A DNA stretch of 64,000 nucleotides from the NCBI RefSeq assembly GCF_013299185.1, contig NZ_JAAFKG010000011.1, positions 1 through 64,000 on the forward strand, in the 5' to 3' direction. Under the pieces are notes generated by a model. That model searched no databases. It was not told the origin of the DNA and saw nothing but the letters and a program-made list of their open reading frames with translations. Numbering within the stretch: the stretch's first letter is position 1; every line of letters starts with the position of its first letter. The stretch comes from Microcoleus sp. bin48.metabat.b7b8b9.023. Lineage in GTDB: Bacteria > Cyanobacteriota > Cyanobacteriia > Cyanobacteriales > Microcoleaceae. A program made the translations under genes and the position numbers. Below are positions 54,329 to 63,292 of the stretch, in pieces.

Positions 54329-55102
54329 TTAAAATTCCCGGCGGGAAAATATGGCGATCGCAATTGACAGCAGCAGCACCACATACAGCAAACCATAACC
54401 AGCATCCGTAATCAAACCCGCCAAGTAAGGTACTTGTCCGTAAACAGCATCATTTCTCAAATTGAATCTGGCTAAATCCGGCAAAACAAGATAAAGTCCC
54501 ATCATCAATTGTTCAATGCCAGGATTTTTAGTTAACTTGCCAAAAGCCACTAAATCCCGCGTCGAGTGTCCCATCAAATAAACGCTAAATGTCAGTAAAG
54601 TTGCCAGCAGCGAACTGCTAAAAACCCCAAATAAAATCCCGACACCAGCCATGAGGCACAGCTCAAACCATACGAACAGCGAAGCGATTAAAATGCTGCC
54701 CAAAGGGTAAGGAATGCGACTCAAACTCAGAATAACCAGATAGATAGCAGTCATTGCTGCTACAAGAACGAATAGTACCGCCGACATCCCTAAGTGCTTG
54801 CCGACAATTAACTCAGCCCGACTTATCGGTTTGGCAACTAACAGGTAAACAGTCCGCTTTTCAATTTCTTTGTTGACCAGTCCGGTAGCCACAAATACTG
54901 TGACAATTATACCGAGGATGCTCATCGCAGCCAAGCCGATATCTAAGATAATTTTCTTTTCGGTTGTCGCTGCCAATTCCGGTATCAAGCGCACCGAGGC
55001 TCCCATCAACAGAGCAAAAATAATAATTAAGTAAAGGATGCGATCGCGAATTACTTCCCAATATACATTAGTCGCGACTGTCAAGATTCTTCTCAAATTC
55101 AT
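54329..55102 (-). CDS. fraE: FraE, ABC-2-type permease of the filament-integrity locus
   Basis: A 257-residue membrane protein with six helices of the ABC-2 permease type (MSILGIIVTVFVATGLVNKE is helix 2 with its loop). In Anabaena the genes fraC, fraD and fraE form an operon for cell-cell contacts in filaments; the ABC permease FraE has this length. Here the order fraC-fraD-fraE is the same. The fraD-fraE interval of 336 bases is filled with repeats, so fraE may have its own promoter. Confidence 0.78.
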   Translation of the reverse strand: MNLRRILTVATNVYWEVIRDRILYLIIIFALLMGASVRLIPELAATTEKKIILDIGLAAMSILGIIVTVFVATGLVNKEIEKRTVYLLVAKPISRAELIVGKHLGMSAVLFVLVAAMTAIYLVILSLSRIPYPLGSILIASLFVWFELCLMAGVGILFGVFSSSLLATLLTFSVYLMGHSTRDLVAFGKLTKNPGIEQLMMGLYLVLPDLARFNLRNDAVYGQVPYLAGLITDAGYGLLYVVLLLSIAIAIFSRREF

Positions 55103-55438
55103 CTAGTTATTAACCCGCAGTCAACTTTAGCCATATTTTTAGTTTAACGAAGAGGGAAGAGGGAAGAGGGAAGAGGGAAGAGGGAAGAGGGAAGAAGGAA
55201 GAGAGAAGAAGGAAGAAGGAAGATTTTTCTGGCTCTCCGGCTCTCGGAAGCATCTTGGCGGAGAATAAAAAGCGTTTTTTAGAAGTGCGATCGTCCCCGC
55301 TTACCGAATATACAATAGCGATCGTCCCCGCTCGCACTCCCATTTAAAAACTCTCCCCATCTCCCCATCTCCCCATCTCCCCATTTCCCCATCTCCCCAT
55401 CTCCCCATCTCCGACTCTCCTAACCGCCAGAGACAAGC
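55103..55438. repeat. GAAGAGGGAA and CATCTCCC tandem repeats between fraE and fraD
   Basis: GGAAGA/GAAGAGG units (55148-55222) and CTCCCCAT units (about 55352-55412) fill most of the gap. No gene is present. Confidence 0.75.
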
Positions 55439-56446
55439 TCAAACTTGACTGTCTCCCGAAGATCCATCTTTTTTCAATCCCGGTTTAGAAGGTTTGGTAG
55501 AGTCACAGGTTACAGTTGCCTTATTGCCTATATCGACCACCTCGCAAGATTTGGTCAACGAATATATTTCGGGTCTAAACACCAGCCCCAGCCAAGTTGC
55601 CTGCATCTGTAACTGATAGCGGGACTCTCCTTGAACGATCGAAGTTTTGACCTCCCAGCTAGCATCTTCTGGGACTAACCGAATTGTTTTTAACGCTTGA
55701 TTCTTCAGAAAAAATCGCTCGTTGTCAATATCTATTAACATTTGCTCTACCTGCGCCCAGGGTTTTGTGCGAGCTTCATTTTGCAGGTATCGATCCATTG
55801 CATTCAGGATGACCACTCCTCGGGAGCGATTAATAGTTGGCGGTTGAAATGTCACCACATAATCGCTTTTCCTCAAATCCTGCGATAAAACGCTCGGATA
55901 TTGTTCTATCCAACCTTGAATTAAAAAATGAAATCCAAACCAACAGGAAATCAACAGGTGAATCAGGGTAATCATCAAAAACTGAGGCCGCACTAACGCT
56001 CTGAGACCTTGCCGTTTTGACTCATTATTCCAAATCTCTATTACACCCAAAATTATTACTGCTATAATTGGGCCGGATATCCATGCTATTTCCTTCCTAT
56101 CTGACGGCAATCGGATCAGCAACCACAAGCCAATTAAGATGCTGGTCACCCACGGACTCAGACTTACTTTTTTAATCGTAAAAGGTTGCTGGCTGGTCAG
56201 CAAACCCATTGACAGTGTAAAAAATAACCAGCTCATATCAAACATCAGAGTTCTTGTCGGCCAGTCTGTGATTGCCGCCACCGTCAGCAAAGCTAAAAAT
56301 ATGCTGAGCAGTAAAGGCGTCTTCCAGTGGACAACTTTAGGCGGAATTATCGCCTTTTGAAATTTTTTATTGGTTTCCCAAAGGTTGTTCGTCAGCTTCG
56401 TGAGTTGCTGAGTCACATCCAAAAATTGCTTCATCATAGATTTCAA
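55439..56446 (-). CDS. fraD: FraD-like septal junction protein (DUF5357)
   Basis: A 335-residue protein with a short N-terminal coiled coil (VTQQLTKLTNNLWETNKKFQ), five hydrophobic helices (residues about 45-185) and a periplasmic C-terminal domain of 150 residues ending in Ser/Gly. This matches Anabaena FraD in length, topology and position between fraC and fraE. FraD is needed for septal junctions in the filament and for exchange of small molecules between neighbouring cells. Its first codons overlap the end of fraC by four bases. Confidence 0.8.
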   Translation of the reverse strand: MKSMMKQFLDVTQQLTKLTNNLWETNKKFQKAIIPPKVVHWKTPLLLSIFLALLTVAAITDWPTRTLMFDMSWLFFTLSMGLLTSQQPFTIKKVSLSPWVTSILIGLWLLIRLPSDRKEIAWISGPIIAVIILGVIEIWNNESKRQGLRALVRPQFLMITLIHLLISCWFGFHFLIQGWIEQYPSVLSQDLRKSDYVVTFQPPTINRSRGVVILNAMDRYLQNEARTKPWAQVEQMLIDIDNERFFLKNQALKTIRLVPEDASWEVKTSIVQGESRYQLQMQATWLGLVFRPEIYSLTKSCEVVDIGNKATVTCDSTKPSKPGLKKDGSSGDSQV

Positions 56447-56967
56447 TTGACGCTTTGCAAAAACAATACGGTTAAAATAACGAAATTGCTAACAGTGTGG
56501 GCGATTAAAACTGCCCCAAACTGGGTAGTTACTCGAAAAGTTTTTTTGGGAGGACGGCGGCTGAGAGTTGGCGGCCCCAAAAACTGAGGTTTGGAAGCTT
56601 TTTTGTTACCAGAAACCATGTTCTCTATGAATTCTAGTCCCTGCCATTTGGCGAGAAAAGTGATTGCCAATACCGAGAGGGCAATCGCAGTTATTGCAGA
56701 GTAAGTATTCTGACCTCCGCCTAATAAAATATAACCGATAAGTTCTTCTCGCCATTCTTTGGAAATAACGCTTTCAATGCCGAAGAAAACTAACCAACCC
56801 ACGCAAGTGCAAGCGAGATTCAGGATAGCTGTATATTCAACGCTGGTTTTGGGGCCGAGTTTCAGTAGTTTTTGCAGAAACCACGATTCGATCGCGATCG
56901 CCAAAAACATCATTAAAATTTGCACCAAAACAGTCCGAAATGGGAAAACACTCGCAATCATAAGCAT
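56443..56967 (-). CDS. fraC: FraC-like filament integrity protein
   Basis: A 174-residue membrane protein with about four hydrophobic helices (VLVQILMMFLAIAIESWFL is the first) and a basic C-terminal part. The size, hydrophobic pattern and position immediately upstream of the fraD-like gene fit Anabaena FraC, which acts at septa together with FraD. ATG 56967 or 56961 can both be the start. Identification rests mainly on gene order. Confidence 0.75.
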   Translation of the reverse strand: MLMIASVFPFRTVLVQILMMFLAIAIESWFLQKLLKLGPKTSVEYTAILNLACTCVGWLVFFGIESVISKEWREELIGYILLGGGQNTYSAITAIALSVLAITFLAKWQGLEFIENMVSGNKKASKPQFLGPPTLSRRPPKKTFRVTTQFGAVLIAHTVSNFVILTVLFLQSVN

Positions 56968-57199
56968 TCAGGTATATCAGCCCGTGTTAGATTTTAATTG
57001 TACATCAGAAGCGGAATAATCTAGAACGCAGGTTTTAGCCCCTAATCCTCTTCGATCGCCCTTCTGAACATCAGGTGGTTGAGGTTGTATCCTATAACGC
57101 TTCGCGTGAGAACCCCCGTCTTTCCCGCAGGGTATGAAACGCAGCAGCCGTTTGAAGGCTACCAATAAGATATAATTAATCTGTGGGAAGTAGGCGTAT

Positions 57200-57550
57200 C
57201 AACTACGTGTAGAACCAATCCTAGAACGGTGAGATACCAGGCAGTAAGACACCCTCAGCATTTATGCCTGAGAAAGACTATGGCACAGCCAAGCAATGCA
57301 GGATGGGGAGCGTACCGAACTGGCGAAAGTGTTGAAAAGTGCGAAACCACGATCGACTCGAAGGTAGACCCAATGGCAGCACTGCAAAGTAGCTGTTCTG
57401 AGGTGAGTAGGGGCGCTTTGACTCGTCCCCAGAAACAGAGACACTGGTCAGCTAACCGGAAAATATTGAAGCGTGTGAAGTGTGCCTTCAGCCCACGTAG
57501 CAGTATCCGTTTAGAATCCCCTCGCCTTTAGGCAGGGGAAAAGTCAAAAT
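57200..57550 (+). ncRNA. orphan IS605-type right-end RNA (omega-RNA-like) with tnpB remnant
   Basis: A GC-rich, structured, non-coding stretch. It ends GAATCCCCTCGCC-TTTA-GGCAGGGG (hairpin 57518-57538) followed by AAAAGTCAA. That terminal hairpin plus a GTCAA end is the hallmark of IS200/IS605 right ends and of guide RNAs used by TnpB. The last open frame (ending SIRLESPRL) matches how many cyanobacterial tnpB frames end. No TnpB core is left. It is therefore a 5'-truncated element, or a non-autonomous one that keeps the RNA. Confidence 0.55.
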
Positions 57551-57642
57551 CTTTTGAGATCGGCCAACAGAAGGGAAATATTAAACATTCAATGGGCGCG
57601 ATCGAATACCCACCCCGAGACAGACTAAAATAAGTGCGGATT

Positions 57643-58776
57643 ATGGTAAGGAATGGCATTGGTATTCGGACAGCCTCATCCCGCTCAGAACGCATCGCGG
57701 GTCAGATTCACGTCTACGACGGTGCTGGTAAAGGCAAGTCTCAGGCAGCTTTGGGAGTAGTGTTGCGCTCGATCGGGCTGGGTATTAATTCTGACTCGCC
57801 CACGCGAGTGTTATTGCTGCGATTTTTGAAAGGGCCCGGCCGCTCCTACGACGAAGACGGGGCAATAGAAGCCCTGCAACGGGCATTTCCGCACTTGATC
57901 GATCAAGTGCGTACCGGCAGAGCCGAATATTTTGGGGCCGAAGCAATCACCCGCTTCGATCGCACAGAAGCCCAGCGAGGCTGGGACATCGCCAAAGGAG
58001 CGATCGCCAGCGAGCTTTATTCTGTAGTAGTTCTAGATGAACTAAACCCCGTATTGGACTTGGGTTTACTGCCAGTGGACGAAGTAGTCCAAACCCTCAA
58101 AAACAAACCAGAATATTTAGAAGTAATCGCCACTGGCCGAGCGGCCCCCGAAGCTTTGCTGGATATTGCCGACTTGCACTCAGAAATGAAGCCCCACTAT
58201 CACCCCGCAGCGGCCGAACACAATATTTCTGGTATCGAAATATACACAGGAGCCGGAAAAGGAAAGTCTACGAGTGCATTGGGGAAAGCTTTGCAGGCAA
58301 TAGGTAGGGGTATCAGCCAAGACCAATCTCACAGGGTGTTAATTGTACAATGGCTCAAAGGTGGCACGGGTTATACTGAAGATGCAGCGATCGCAGCATT
58401 GCGGCAAAGTTACCCGCAGTTAGTAGACCACCAGCGGTGTGGCCGAGATGCTATAGTTTGGCGGGGGCAACAGCAGGAATTAGACTGCATCGAGGCAGAA
58501 CGCGGCTGGGAAATCGCCAAAACGGCGATCGCCAGCGGCTGGTATAAAACGATCATTCTCGACGAACTCAATCCCACAGTAGACTTAGAACTGCTACCGG
58601 TAGAGCCGATCGTCGAAGCCCTGCTGCGAAAGCCCCGCGATACAGAAATAATTATCACCGGGCGCTGCCACAAACCCCATGGTTACTTTGACTTGGCAAG
58701 CGTACACTCGGAGGTATACTGTCACAAACACTACGGCGATCGGGGCGTAGAACTAAAGCGGGGTGTAGACTTTTAG
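57643..58776 (+). CDS. tandem-domain CobO/BtuR-type corrinoid adenosyltransferase-like protein
   Basis: A 377-residue protein made of two copies of the CobA/CobO/BtuR ATP:corrinoid adenosyltransferase fold. Each half has a P-loop, HVYDGAGKGKSQAALGV (about 22-38) and IYTGAGKGKSTSALG (about 198-212). Each also has VVLDELNPVLDLGLLP or IILDELNPTVDLELLP and a matching terminal (LHSEMKPHYHP, VHSEVYCHKHYGDRG). The double arrangement is normal for the cyanobacterial orthologue. It is expected to act in cobalamin metabolism, though the two-domain form may have a different role. ATG 57643 is preferred over GTG 57634. No cobalamin riboswitch is visible upstream. Confidence 0.85.
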   Translation: MVRNGIGIRTASSRSERIAGQIHVYDGAGKGKSQAALGVVLRSIGLGINSDSPTRVLLLRFLKGPGRSYDEDGAIEALQRAFPHLIDQVRTGRAEYFGAEAITRFDRTEAQRGWDIAKGAIASELYSVVVLDELNPVLDLGLLPVDEVVQTLKNKPEYLEVIATGRAAPEALLDIADLHSEMKPHYHPAAAEHNISGIEIYTGAGKGKSTSALGKALQAIGRGISQDQSHRVLIVQWLKGGTGYTEDAAIAALRQSYPQLVDHQRCGRDAIVWRGQQQELDCIEAERGWEIAKTAIASGWYKTIILDELNPTVDLELLPVEPIVEALLRKPRDTEIIITGRCHKPHGYFDLASVHSEVYCHKHYGDRGVELKRGVDF

Positions 58777-58783
58777 CTATCTC

Positions 58784-59324
58784 GCGGGAAGCCCCGCGCT
58801 CTATCTGAAAGATGAGCGTCGGGATGAGAGCAGGGCTGTTGACGACGCTCCCTGAACGAATTGGGCGTTGCCCAACAGACTCGCAGGAGATGGAGGAAAC
58901 AGTCAGTTAACCTCCTGGATTGTCGAAAACCTTGAAATGCCCTCAGAGAATTGTTTTCACGCTATATTGTCAATGGTCGTTGACCCGCCCGACTGCTCGA
59001 ACAGACAGGCTACAGTAGCGGTCAAACGCTTGCCACAGCAAGACCAGAGTTCGGGGAAGGAATACGCCTAGCTGGTTGGCAATTGCCGTAAATCCATGGT
59101 GTGTTGTGCGAGTAGAACTTAAACTCCTTGGGACGCAGGGAGTCTGCCCGGTCACTATCACGGGATAGTGAAAGAGTCAGTAGCAATGTGTAGATTGATT
59201 CAAGCATTGACTAAAACCTCTGGACGCGGTGTAAGACCAACACTATCTTCGGATAGTAGAGGCAACGGCGGATGAAACGGGAAGCCCGCACTGTATGCAT
59301 AGCATCAGTGTCGGGTACGTCACA
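58784..59324 (+). mobile_element. IS605-like non-autonomous element with matched end hairpins
   Basis: A 540-base gene-free element after cobO. Its left end has GGGAAG-CCCCGCGCTC ... GAGCGTCGGG (58786-58823). Its right end has GGGAAG-CCCGCACTG ... CAGTGTCGGG (59279-59315), followed by TACGTCAC. The two hairpins share sequence and shape. The right one closely follows the 3' end of guide RNAs of IS605-type TnpB genes in cyanobacteria. The interior has no frame with TnpB motifs. It is probably a palindrome-ended passenger element mobilised in trans. Confidence 0.5.
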
Positions 59325-59784
59325 CCCCACAGCGGTGCGGAGTTCAATCCGAGCCAGAATTATTTAAAGACGGCCCTGCCTGGAAAACCGGAAATTGCCA
59401 CAAAGCTTTGTAACCAAGTAACCAATCTCTCGCTTTTCTTTGTCAGGCGATCGCCCGATCGACCCTTGTTAATCTTTAATTTCCTTCCCCGGAGGCGATC
59501 CCCGAGCGCCAATCCAGAATGGAACATTAAGAATGTGAGCCGCGTCTTCTTGAGCGTGAGCACATGAGACATTGCACAAGGATTATTAAAGGGTGAAGAC
59601 ATTGAAAATAAAAGCTTACAAGCAAAAAGTCCGCGAGGGAGAAAGTCTAGACAGGGTTAACACCAGTAGGCTAGACTTGCGGCTGGCAAACAGGTTAAAC
59701 TACAGCGGCATCCAAACATTCGGTGTTCTAGGCAGTGTCTGTAGTCGCACAAGCGATGACCAACAAGTAGAGGAGTGAAGCTGT
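59325..59784. other. gene-free stretch before the RTX gene
   Basis: No gene, known RNA or repeat is supported. An open frame from 59593 to 59778 lacks any family resemblance. GAGGAG (about 59771) precedes the ATG at 59785 as ribosome site. Confidence 0.45.
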
Positions 59785-61773
59785 ATGACAACGTTAACTG
59801 ACAATTCCGATCAAACTAATTTAAACACTCCGGGACTGGGCCCGGATACAATCTTTGCCGGAGCGGGGGGGGATTTAATTACAACTTCTACCCTCGGCGG
59901 CAGCTTAATATTTGGCGAACGCGATAACGATACTCTAATTTCCGTCGGCCCCAACGATAGCCTATACGGTGGCCCTGACGAAGATTCATTAGTAGGCCAG
60001 CGCGAGCGGGTTTTCCTGTCTGGCGATGGAGGCAGTGACACCGTAATTGCTCAAAGCCGCAATTCGACGCTGTTGGGCGGTGCGGGAGATGACTTGCTCC
60101 AAGGCACTGTCGATGGCAACCTGATGTTTGGTAATCAGGGTGCAGATACGATGCTAGGAGGCGCCCTCGGAAGAGACACCCTCTACGGTGGCAAGGACAA
60201 TGACTCCCTCGGCTTCTTCATCGCAGGCGGCGGCAACAACCTCGGTCTTCGCATCGGCGGCAGTGCCGGTGGCAATCAAGGCAGCAACTTCCTGCGCGGA
60301 GACTTGGGCGACGACTTTGTTGTAGGTATCAATCAGAAAGATACTCTGATCGGCGGTAAAGGCAACGACACAATATACGGTGTGGCCAGCAACAGCTATC
60401 TTTCCGGCGACCTAGACAACGACACCTTAGTCATTCTCAACAGTACCCAGTCGAGTCCGTTTTCTTCGAGCGTCATCACGATCGGCATTGAGAAAACCAC
60501 TTTGCTCGGCGGTGAGGGCAACGATTCTCTCCTAGGCGGTATCGGAGACTTTGGCACCGGCAAAAACTTGTTGGACGGCGGTGCTGGTAACGACACGATC
60601 ACGGTTTTTGCTACTCAAGACACGGCGCTGGGAGGCGCTGGTGACGACTTCATCAAGTCGTCTACGGTGTCTGCACTTTCGAGCGTAGGCGCGTCGAGTT
60701 CATTTCCAGGCTTTGCGGGTCGGAACTTGCTCAATGGCGAAGATGGTAACGACACGATCGTTGCAGCTTTTGCCAGTGATAGCATGATCGGTGGCGGTGG
60801 CAATGACAGCTTGAGCGGCATCTTCAATCAAGCCTTCGGTGGAGATGGCAACGATACGATCGATGCCACCACTTTTGCGATCGGTACTACTACTGCGCTG
60901 ATTACTCTTGACGGCGGCCTGGGTGACGATCTGTTACTTGGCAACACCAGCACTAACCTTACTACCACCGGCACCGTCACAAACTTCATGAACGGTGGTG
61001 AAGGAAGTGACACGATCGTGTTTGGTAGCAGACGCGATCGATTGGTTGGCTCTTTTGCTGGTAACGACTTTATCTCCTACGCCAGCACTGTCAACTTTAC
61101 CGGTGCCACATCGACAAACCTTATTACCGATACCTTAGGTTCCAACTTCATCATTGGCGGCAACGGTACTGATGTCATCACTACCGGTGCTGGCGACGAC
61201 ATACTGTTCGGCGGCCCCGGCAGTCTTCCTACTGGATCGACATCTGACGGGGACGACACCTTGAATGCCGGCGGCGGAAACGACACGCTGTTGGGCGGCT
61301 TTGGGAACGACTATTTGCTCGGAGGAGACGGCAACGACTCTCTCGGTGGCGGGCCCGGTGCAGACACGCTGATTGGCGGCGCCGGCAATGACAGCTTCTA
61401 CTACAACAACTTCGGCGAGGGCGTCACGATCAACGCCAACGGTAGCCTGGGTACCAGCCCAGACCAAATCGGCGATTTTGAAGTCGGCCGTGACAAGTTG
61501 ATATTGAACTTCGAGTCCTTCCAATTGCCACCATTTGACAATACTCTGCCCAATCGTCCTTCTTCCAGAGCCTTCTTACAGGTAGAAACCGGAACTTACA
61601 ACAACGATCTGACTCCTGCTGGAGCTAATCCTGGACAACCAGTCCTCGTTTACGAAGGTTCCACAGGTCGCTTGCTGTACGACAGAGACGGTGCTGGCGG
61701 CCAAGCACCAATTCAACTGGCACTGCTGAACGGCAAACCAGGCTTGACTGCGACTGATATTACCCTGATTTAA
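59785..61773 (+). CDS. RTX-type calcium-binding protein
   Basis: A 662-residue protein with many glycine/aspartate repeats of the type GGxGxDxL (GGAGDDLLQG, GGEGNDSLLGG, GGDGNDSLGGGPGADTLIGG) that form calcium-binding parallel beta rolls. Such proteins are usually exported by type I secretion through a C-terminal signal. The C-terminal 110 residues (DQIGDFEVGRDKLILNFESF onwards) are the usual ending. No catalytic domain is present, so a surface or matrix role is likely. There is no signal peptide. A strong terminator follows. Confidence 0.88.
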   Translation: MTTLTDNSDQTNLNTPGLGPDTIFAGAGGDLITTSTLGGSLIFGERDNDTLISVGPNDSLYGGPDEDSLVGQRERVFLSGDGGSDTVIAQSRNSTLLGGAGDDLLQGTVDGNLMFGNQGADTMLGGALGRDTLYGGKDNDSLGFFIAGGGNNLGLRIGGSAGGNQGSNFLRGDLGDDFVVGINQKDTLIGGKGNDTIYGVASNSYLSGDLDNDTLVILNSTQSSPFSSSVITIGIEKTTLLGGEGNDSLLGGIGDFGTGKNLLDGGAGNDTITVFATQDTALGGAGDDFIKSSTVSALSSVGASSSFPGFAGRNLLNGEDGNDTIVAAFASDSMIGGGGNDSLSGIFNQAFGGDGNDTIDATTFAIGTTTALITLDGGLGDDLLLGNTSTNLTTTGTVTNFMNGGEGSDTIVFGSRRDRLVGSFAGNDFISYASTVNFTGATSTNLITDTLGSNFIIGGNGTDVITTGAGDDILFGGPGSLPTGSTSDGDDTLNAGGGNDTLLGGFGNDYLLGGDGNDSLGGGPGADTLIGGAGNDSFYYNNFGEGVTINANGSLGTSPDQIGDFEVGRDKLILNFESFQLPPFDNTLPNRPSSRAFLQVETGTYNNDLTPAGANPGQPVLVYEGSTGRLLYDRDGAGGQAPIQLALLNGKPGLTATDITLI

Positions 61774-61855
61774 TGTAGGTGGCAGCGGGTGAGAGTCGGT
61801 TTGGAAAAAGCCGATCGCCCGCGCCAACTCTAAAAACTAATTGTGCTATGTTTCC

Positions 61856-61884
61856 AGCTAGGGATATGAATCCCTAGCTTTTTT
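61856..61884 (+). terminator. Rho-independent terminator of the RTX gene
   Basis: AGCTAGGGAT (61856-61865) pairs perfectly with ATCCCTAGCT (61870-61879) around the loop ATGA, followed by six T residues. Confidence 0.92.
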
Positions 61885-61886
61885 AT

Positions 61887-61985
61887 TGCATGGGGCATGG
61901 GGCATGGGGCATTGGGAATTGGGCATGGGGCATGGGGCATGGGGCATTGGGAAGAAGGCCAAACAGGGCATTGGGCATTGGGCTT
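61887..61985. repeat. GGGGCATGGGGCAT short repeats
   Basis: Runs of GGGGCAT with GGGAATT and GGGCATTG variants make up this gene-free block. The following half palindrome (AGAGGGCCCAAGCCCAAC, ending ACGTACCT at 62086) is a truncated copy of the AGGTACGTAGTTGCGC repeat. Confidence 0.75.
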
Positions 61986-62089
61986 TTATAACATTGGCAT
62001 TGAAAGGAAGGGCAGATTCAGCGATCGATTTTGCCACCCGCCAATCATTCCTTGAACTAAGAGGGCCCAAGCCCAACAACGTACCTCAT

Positions 62090-62352
62090 ATGAGAGCTCG
62101 ATCCGCTATATTTTGTTTGCCAGTAAGTTAGGCATTACCCTAAAAAATGCTGAAATGCTCAAACAGGCTTTAAAAGAATCTGCTATCAACGAAGATGTTG
62201 TTATTCAAAAAAACAACGAATACGGAACACATTACAACATGAAATTCTTGCTGAAAACCGAAGTAGGTGAATCTCTGATTCTAGCAGCTTGGATCGTCCG
62301 CTCAGGTGAAACTTTCCCCAGATTGACAAGTTGTTATCCCGTCAAAAAGTGA
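62090..62352 (+). pseudogene. DUF6883-type gene, 5'-truncated and frameshifted
   Basis: Residues from MRARSAIF and then, one frame later, FASKLGITLKNAEMLKQALK to SGETFPRLTSCYPVKK match the C-terminal part of DUF6883 proteins. The usual first 30 residues are absent: the frame ends at a half AGGTACGT-type repeat (up to 62086), and a 1-2 base change near 62111-62115 shifts the frame. No ATG fits the second part (TTG 62113 only). It is paired with the DUF4926 gene that follows. Confidence 0.62.
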
Positions 62353-62362
62353 GGTAAAAACA

Positions 62363-62617
62363 ATGAAAACAATTAAAGACCTAGATATTGTTGCTTTAAC
62401 TGAAGATTTAGAAGCAACCCATTTTGAAACAAAACAAATCATTAAATTATATAAAGGACAAGTGGGAACAGTCGTAATGGAATTTGATGGCAGTGCTTTT
62501 GAGGTAGAATTTTCTCATCAAGATGGCACAACTTATGCAATGGAAACAATTTCCGCCACAAAATTAATGCTTTTACATTATGATTTAGTAGAATCTGTAG
62601 GGGCGGTTAGCCGATAA
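62363..62617 (+). CDS. DUF4926 protein
   Basis: An 84-residue protein matching the DUF4926 pattern (LDIVALTEDLEATHFETKQI, then LYKGQVGTVVMEFDGSAFEV). In many bacteria a DUF6883 gene directly precedes a DUF4926 gene, as here. The two may form a toxin-antitoxin or immunity pair, but no role is established. It starts at ATG 62363, ten bases after its partner. Confidence 0.78.
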   Translation: MKTIKDLDIVALTEDLEATHFETKQIIKLYKGQVGTVVMEFDGSAFEVEFSHQDGTTYAMETISATKLMLLHYDLVESVGAVSR

Positions 62618-62743
62618 ATTTTGCCACCAATATTTTTCATAATCTACAAAAGTATCTCTAAAAAAAATCCCGCAAACGATATGTTGTTTGCAGAATTTAG
62701 TAGGCAGGAAACTTTTAGCGAATACTGTGAAGAAGCAAAGTAA

Positions 62744-62932
62744 TTAAGCTCGATCTACAATCTCTTTGGCTTTATCTTTGAGGTCTTCTTTCATGTGCAT
62801 TGCTGAGGCTTCGTCCTGCTTGGCTTGACCTTCTAATTTATCTTTTTGATCGCCAGTTACTTCGCTAACAGCTTCTTGGATTTTGCCTTCAATATTCTTA
62901 GCCGTTGCTTCGACTCTGTTTTCAATGGTCAT
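62744..62932 (-). CDS. CsbD-family stress protein
   Basis: A 62-residue hydrophilic protein of the CsbD family (IEGKIQEAVSEVTGDQKDKL). CsbD genes belong to general stress regulons in Bacillus; the molecular role is unknown. The charged, helix-forming composition is typical. Good ribosome site GGAGAA just upstream (minus strand). Confidence 0.88.
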   Translation of the reverse strand: MTIENRVEATAKNIEGKIQEAVSEVTGDQKDKLEGQAKQDEASAMHMKEDLKDKAKEIVDRA

Positions 62933-63028
62933 AATTTTTTCTCCTAACCTTACAACTATTACTGTATAAATTAAAAGCTGAGTCTTAATCTATCTTGAGA
63001 AAGATTTAGATATCTATCTAAAGATTGG

Positions 63029-63253
63029 TTAAATCGCAACTTCGACAAGTTTATTGCGAGAGGAAAGACCGGATTTAATTGCGATCGCCGATTTGGACAC
63101 TTTAAACTTTTTCGCCAACAGCACGATCAACTCTTGATTGGCTTTTCCATCGACTGGCGGCGATTTGAGATGTATTGTCAGGCTGCCGTCTGGTTTCTCT
63201 TCGATGCTTTGCTGTTTGGAATTTGGTTTAACTTTGACTGCAAACATTTTCAT
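63029..63253 (-). CDS. DUF167 (YggU) family protein
   Basis: A 74-residue protein starting [20 protein letters not shown], with the family motif [22 protein letters not shown] 63253 is the family start; the longer frame to 63289 begins inside a TAACCAA repeat. The function is unknown. Confidence 0.9.
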   Translation of the reverse strand: MKMFAVKVKPNSKQQSIEEKPDGSLTIHLKSPPVDGKANQELIVLLAKKFKVSKSAIAIKSGLSSRNKLVEVAI

Positions 63254-63292
63254 GTGACTAATAACCAATAACCAATAACCAATAACCAATAA

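Noticed and set aside
57100-57600. group II intron or HEARO/IscB RNA
   Set aside because: No reverse transcriptase, no IscB frame, no domain V-like hairpin; the terminal hairpin plus GTCAA fits an IS605 right end better.
57550-57642. cobalamin riboswitch before the cobO-type gene
   Set aside because: The conserved B12-box pattern is not seen and the stretch is too short.
59593-59778. 61-residue frame before the RTX gene
   Set aside because: No recognisable domain and poor ribosome site; ends seven bases before the RTX start.
61886-62131. 81-residue frame covering the GGGGCAT repeats
   Set aside because: It is mostly repeat DNA; only its last residues (RARSAIF) belong to the decayed DUF6883 gene.
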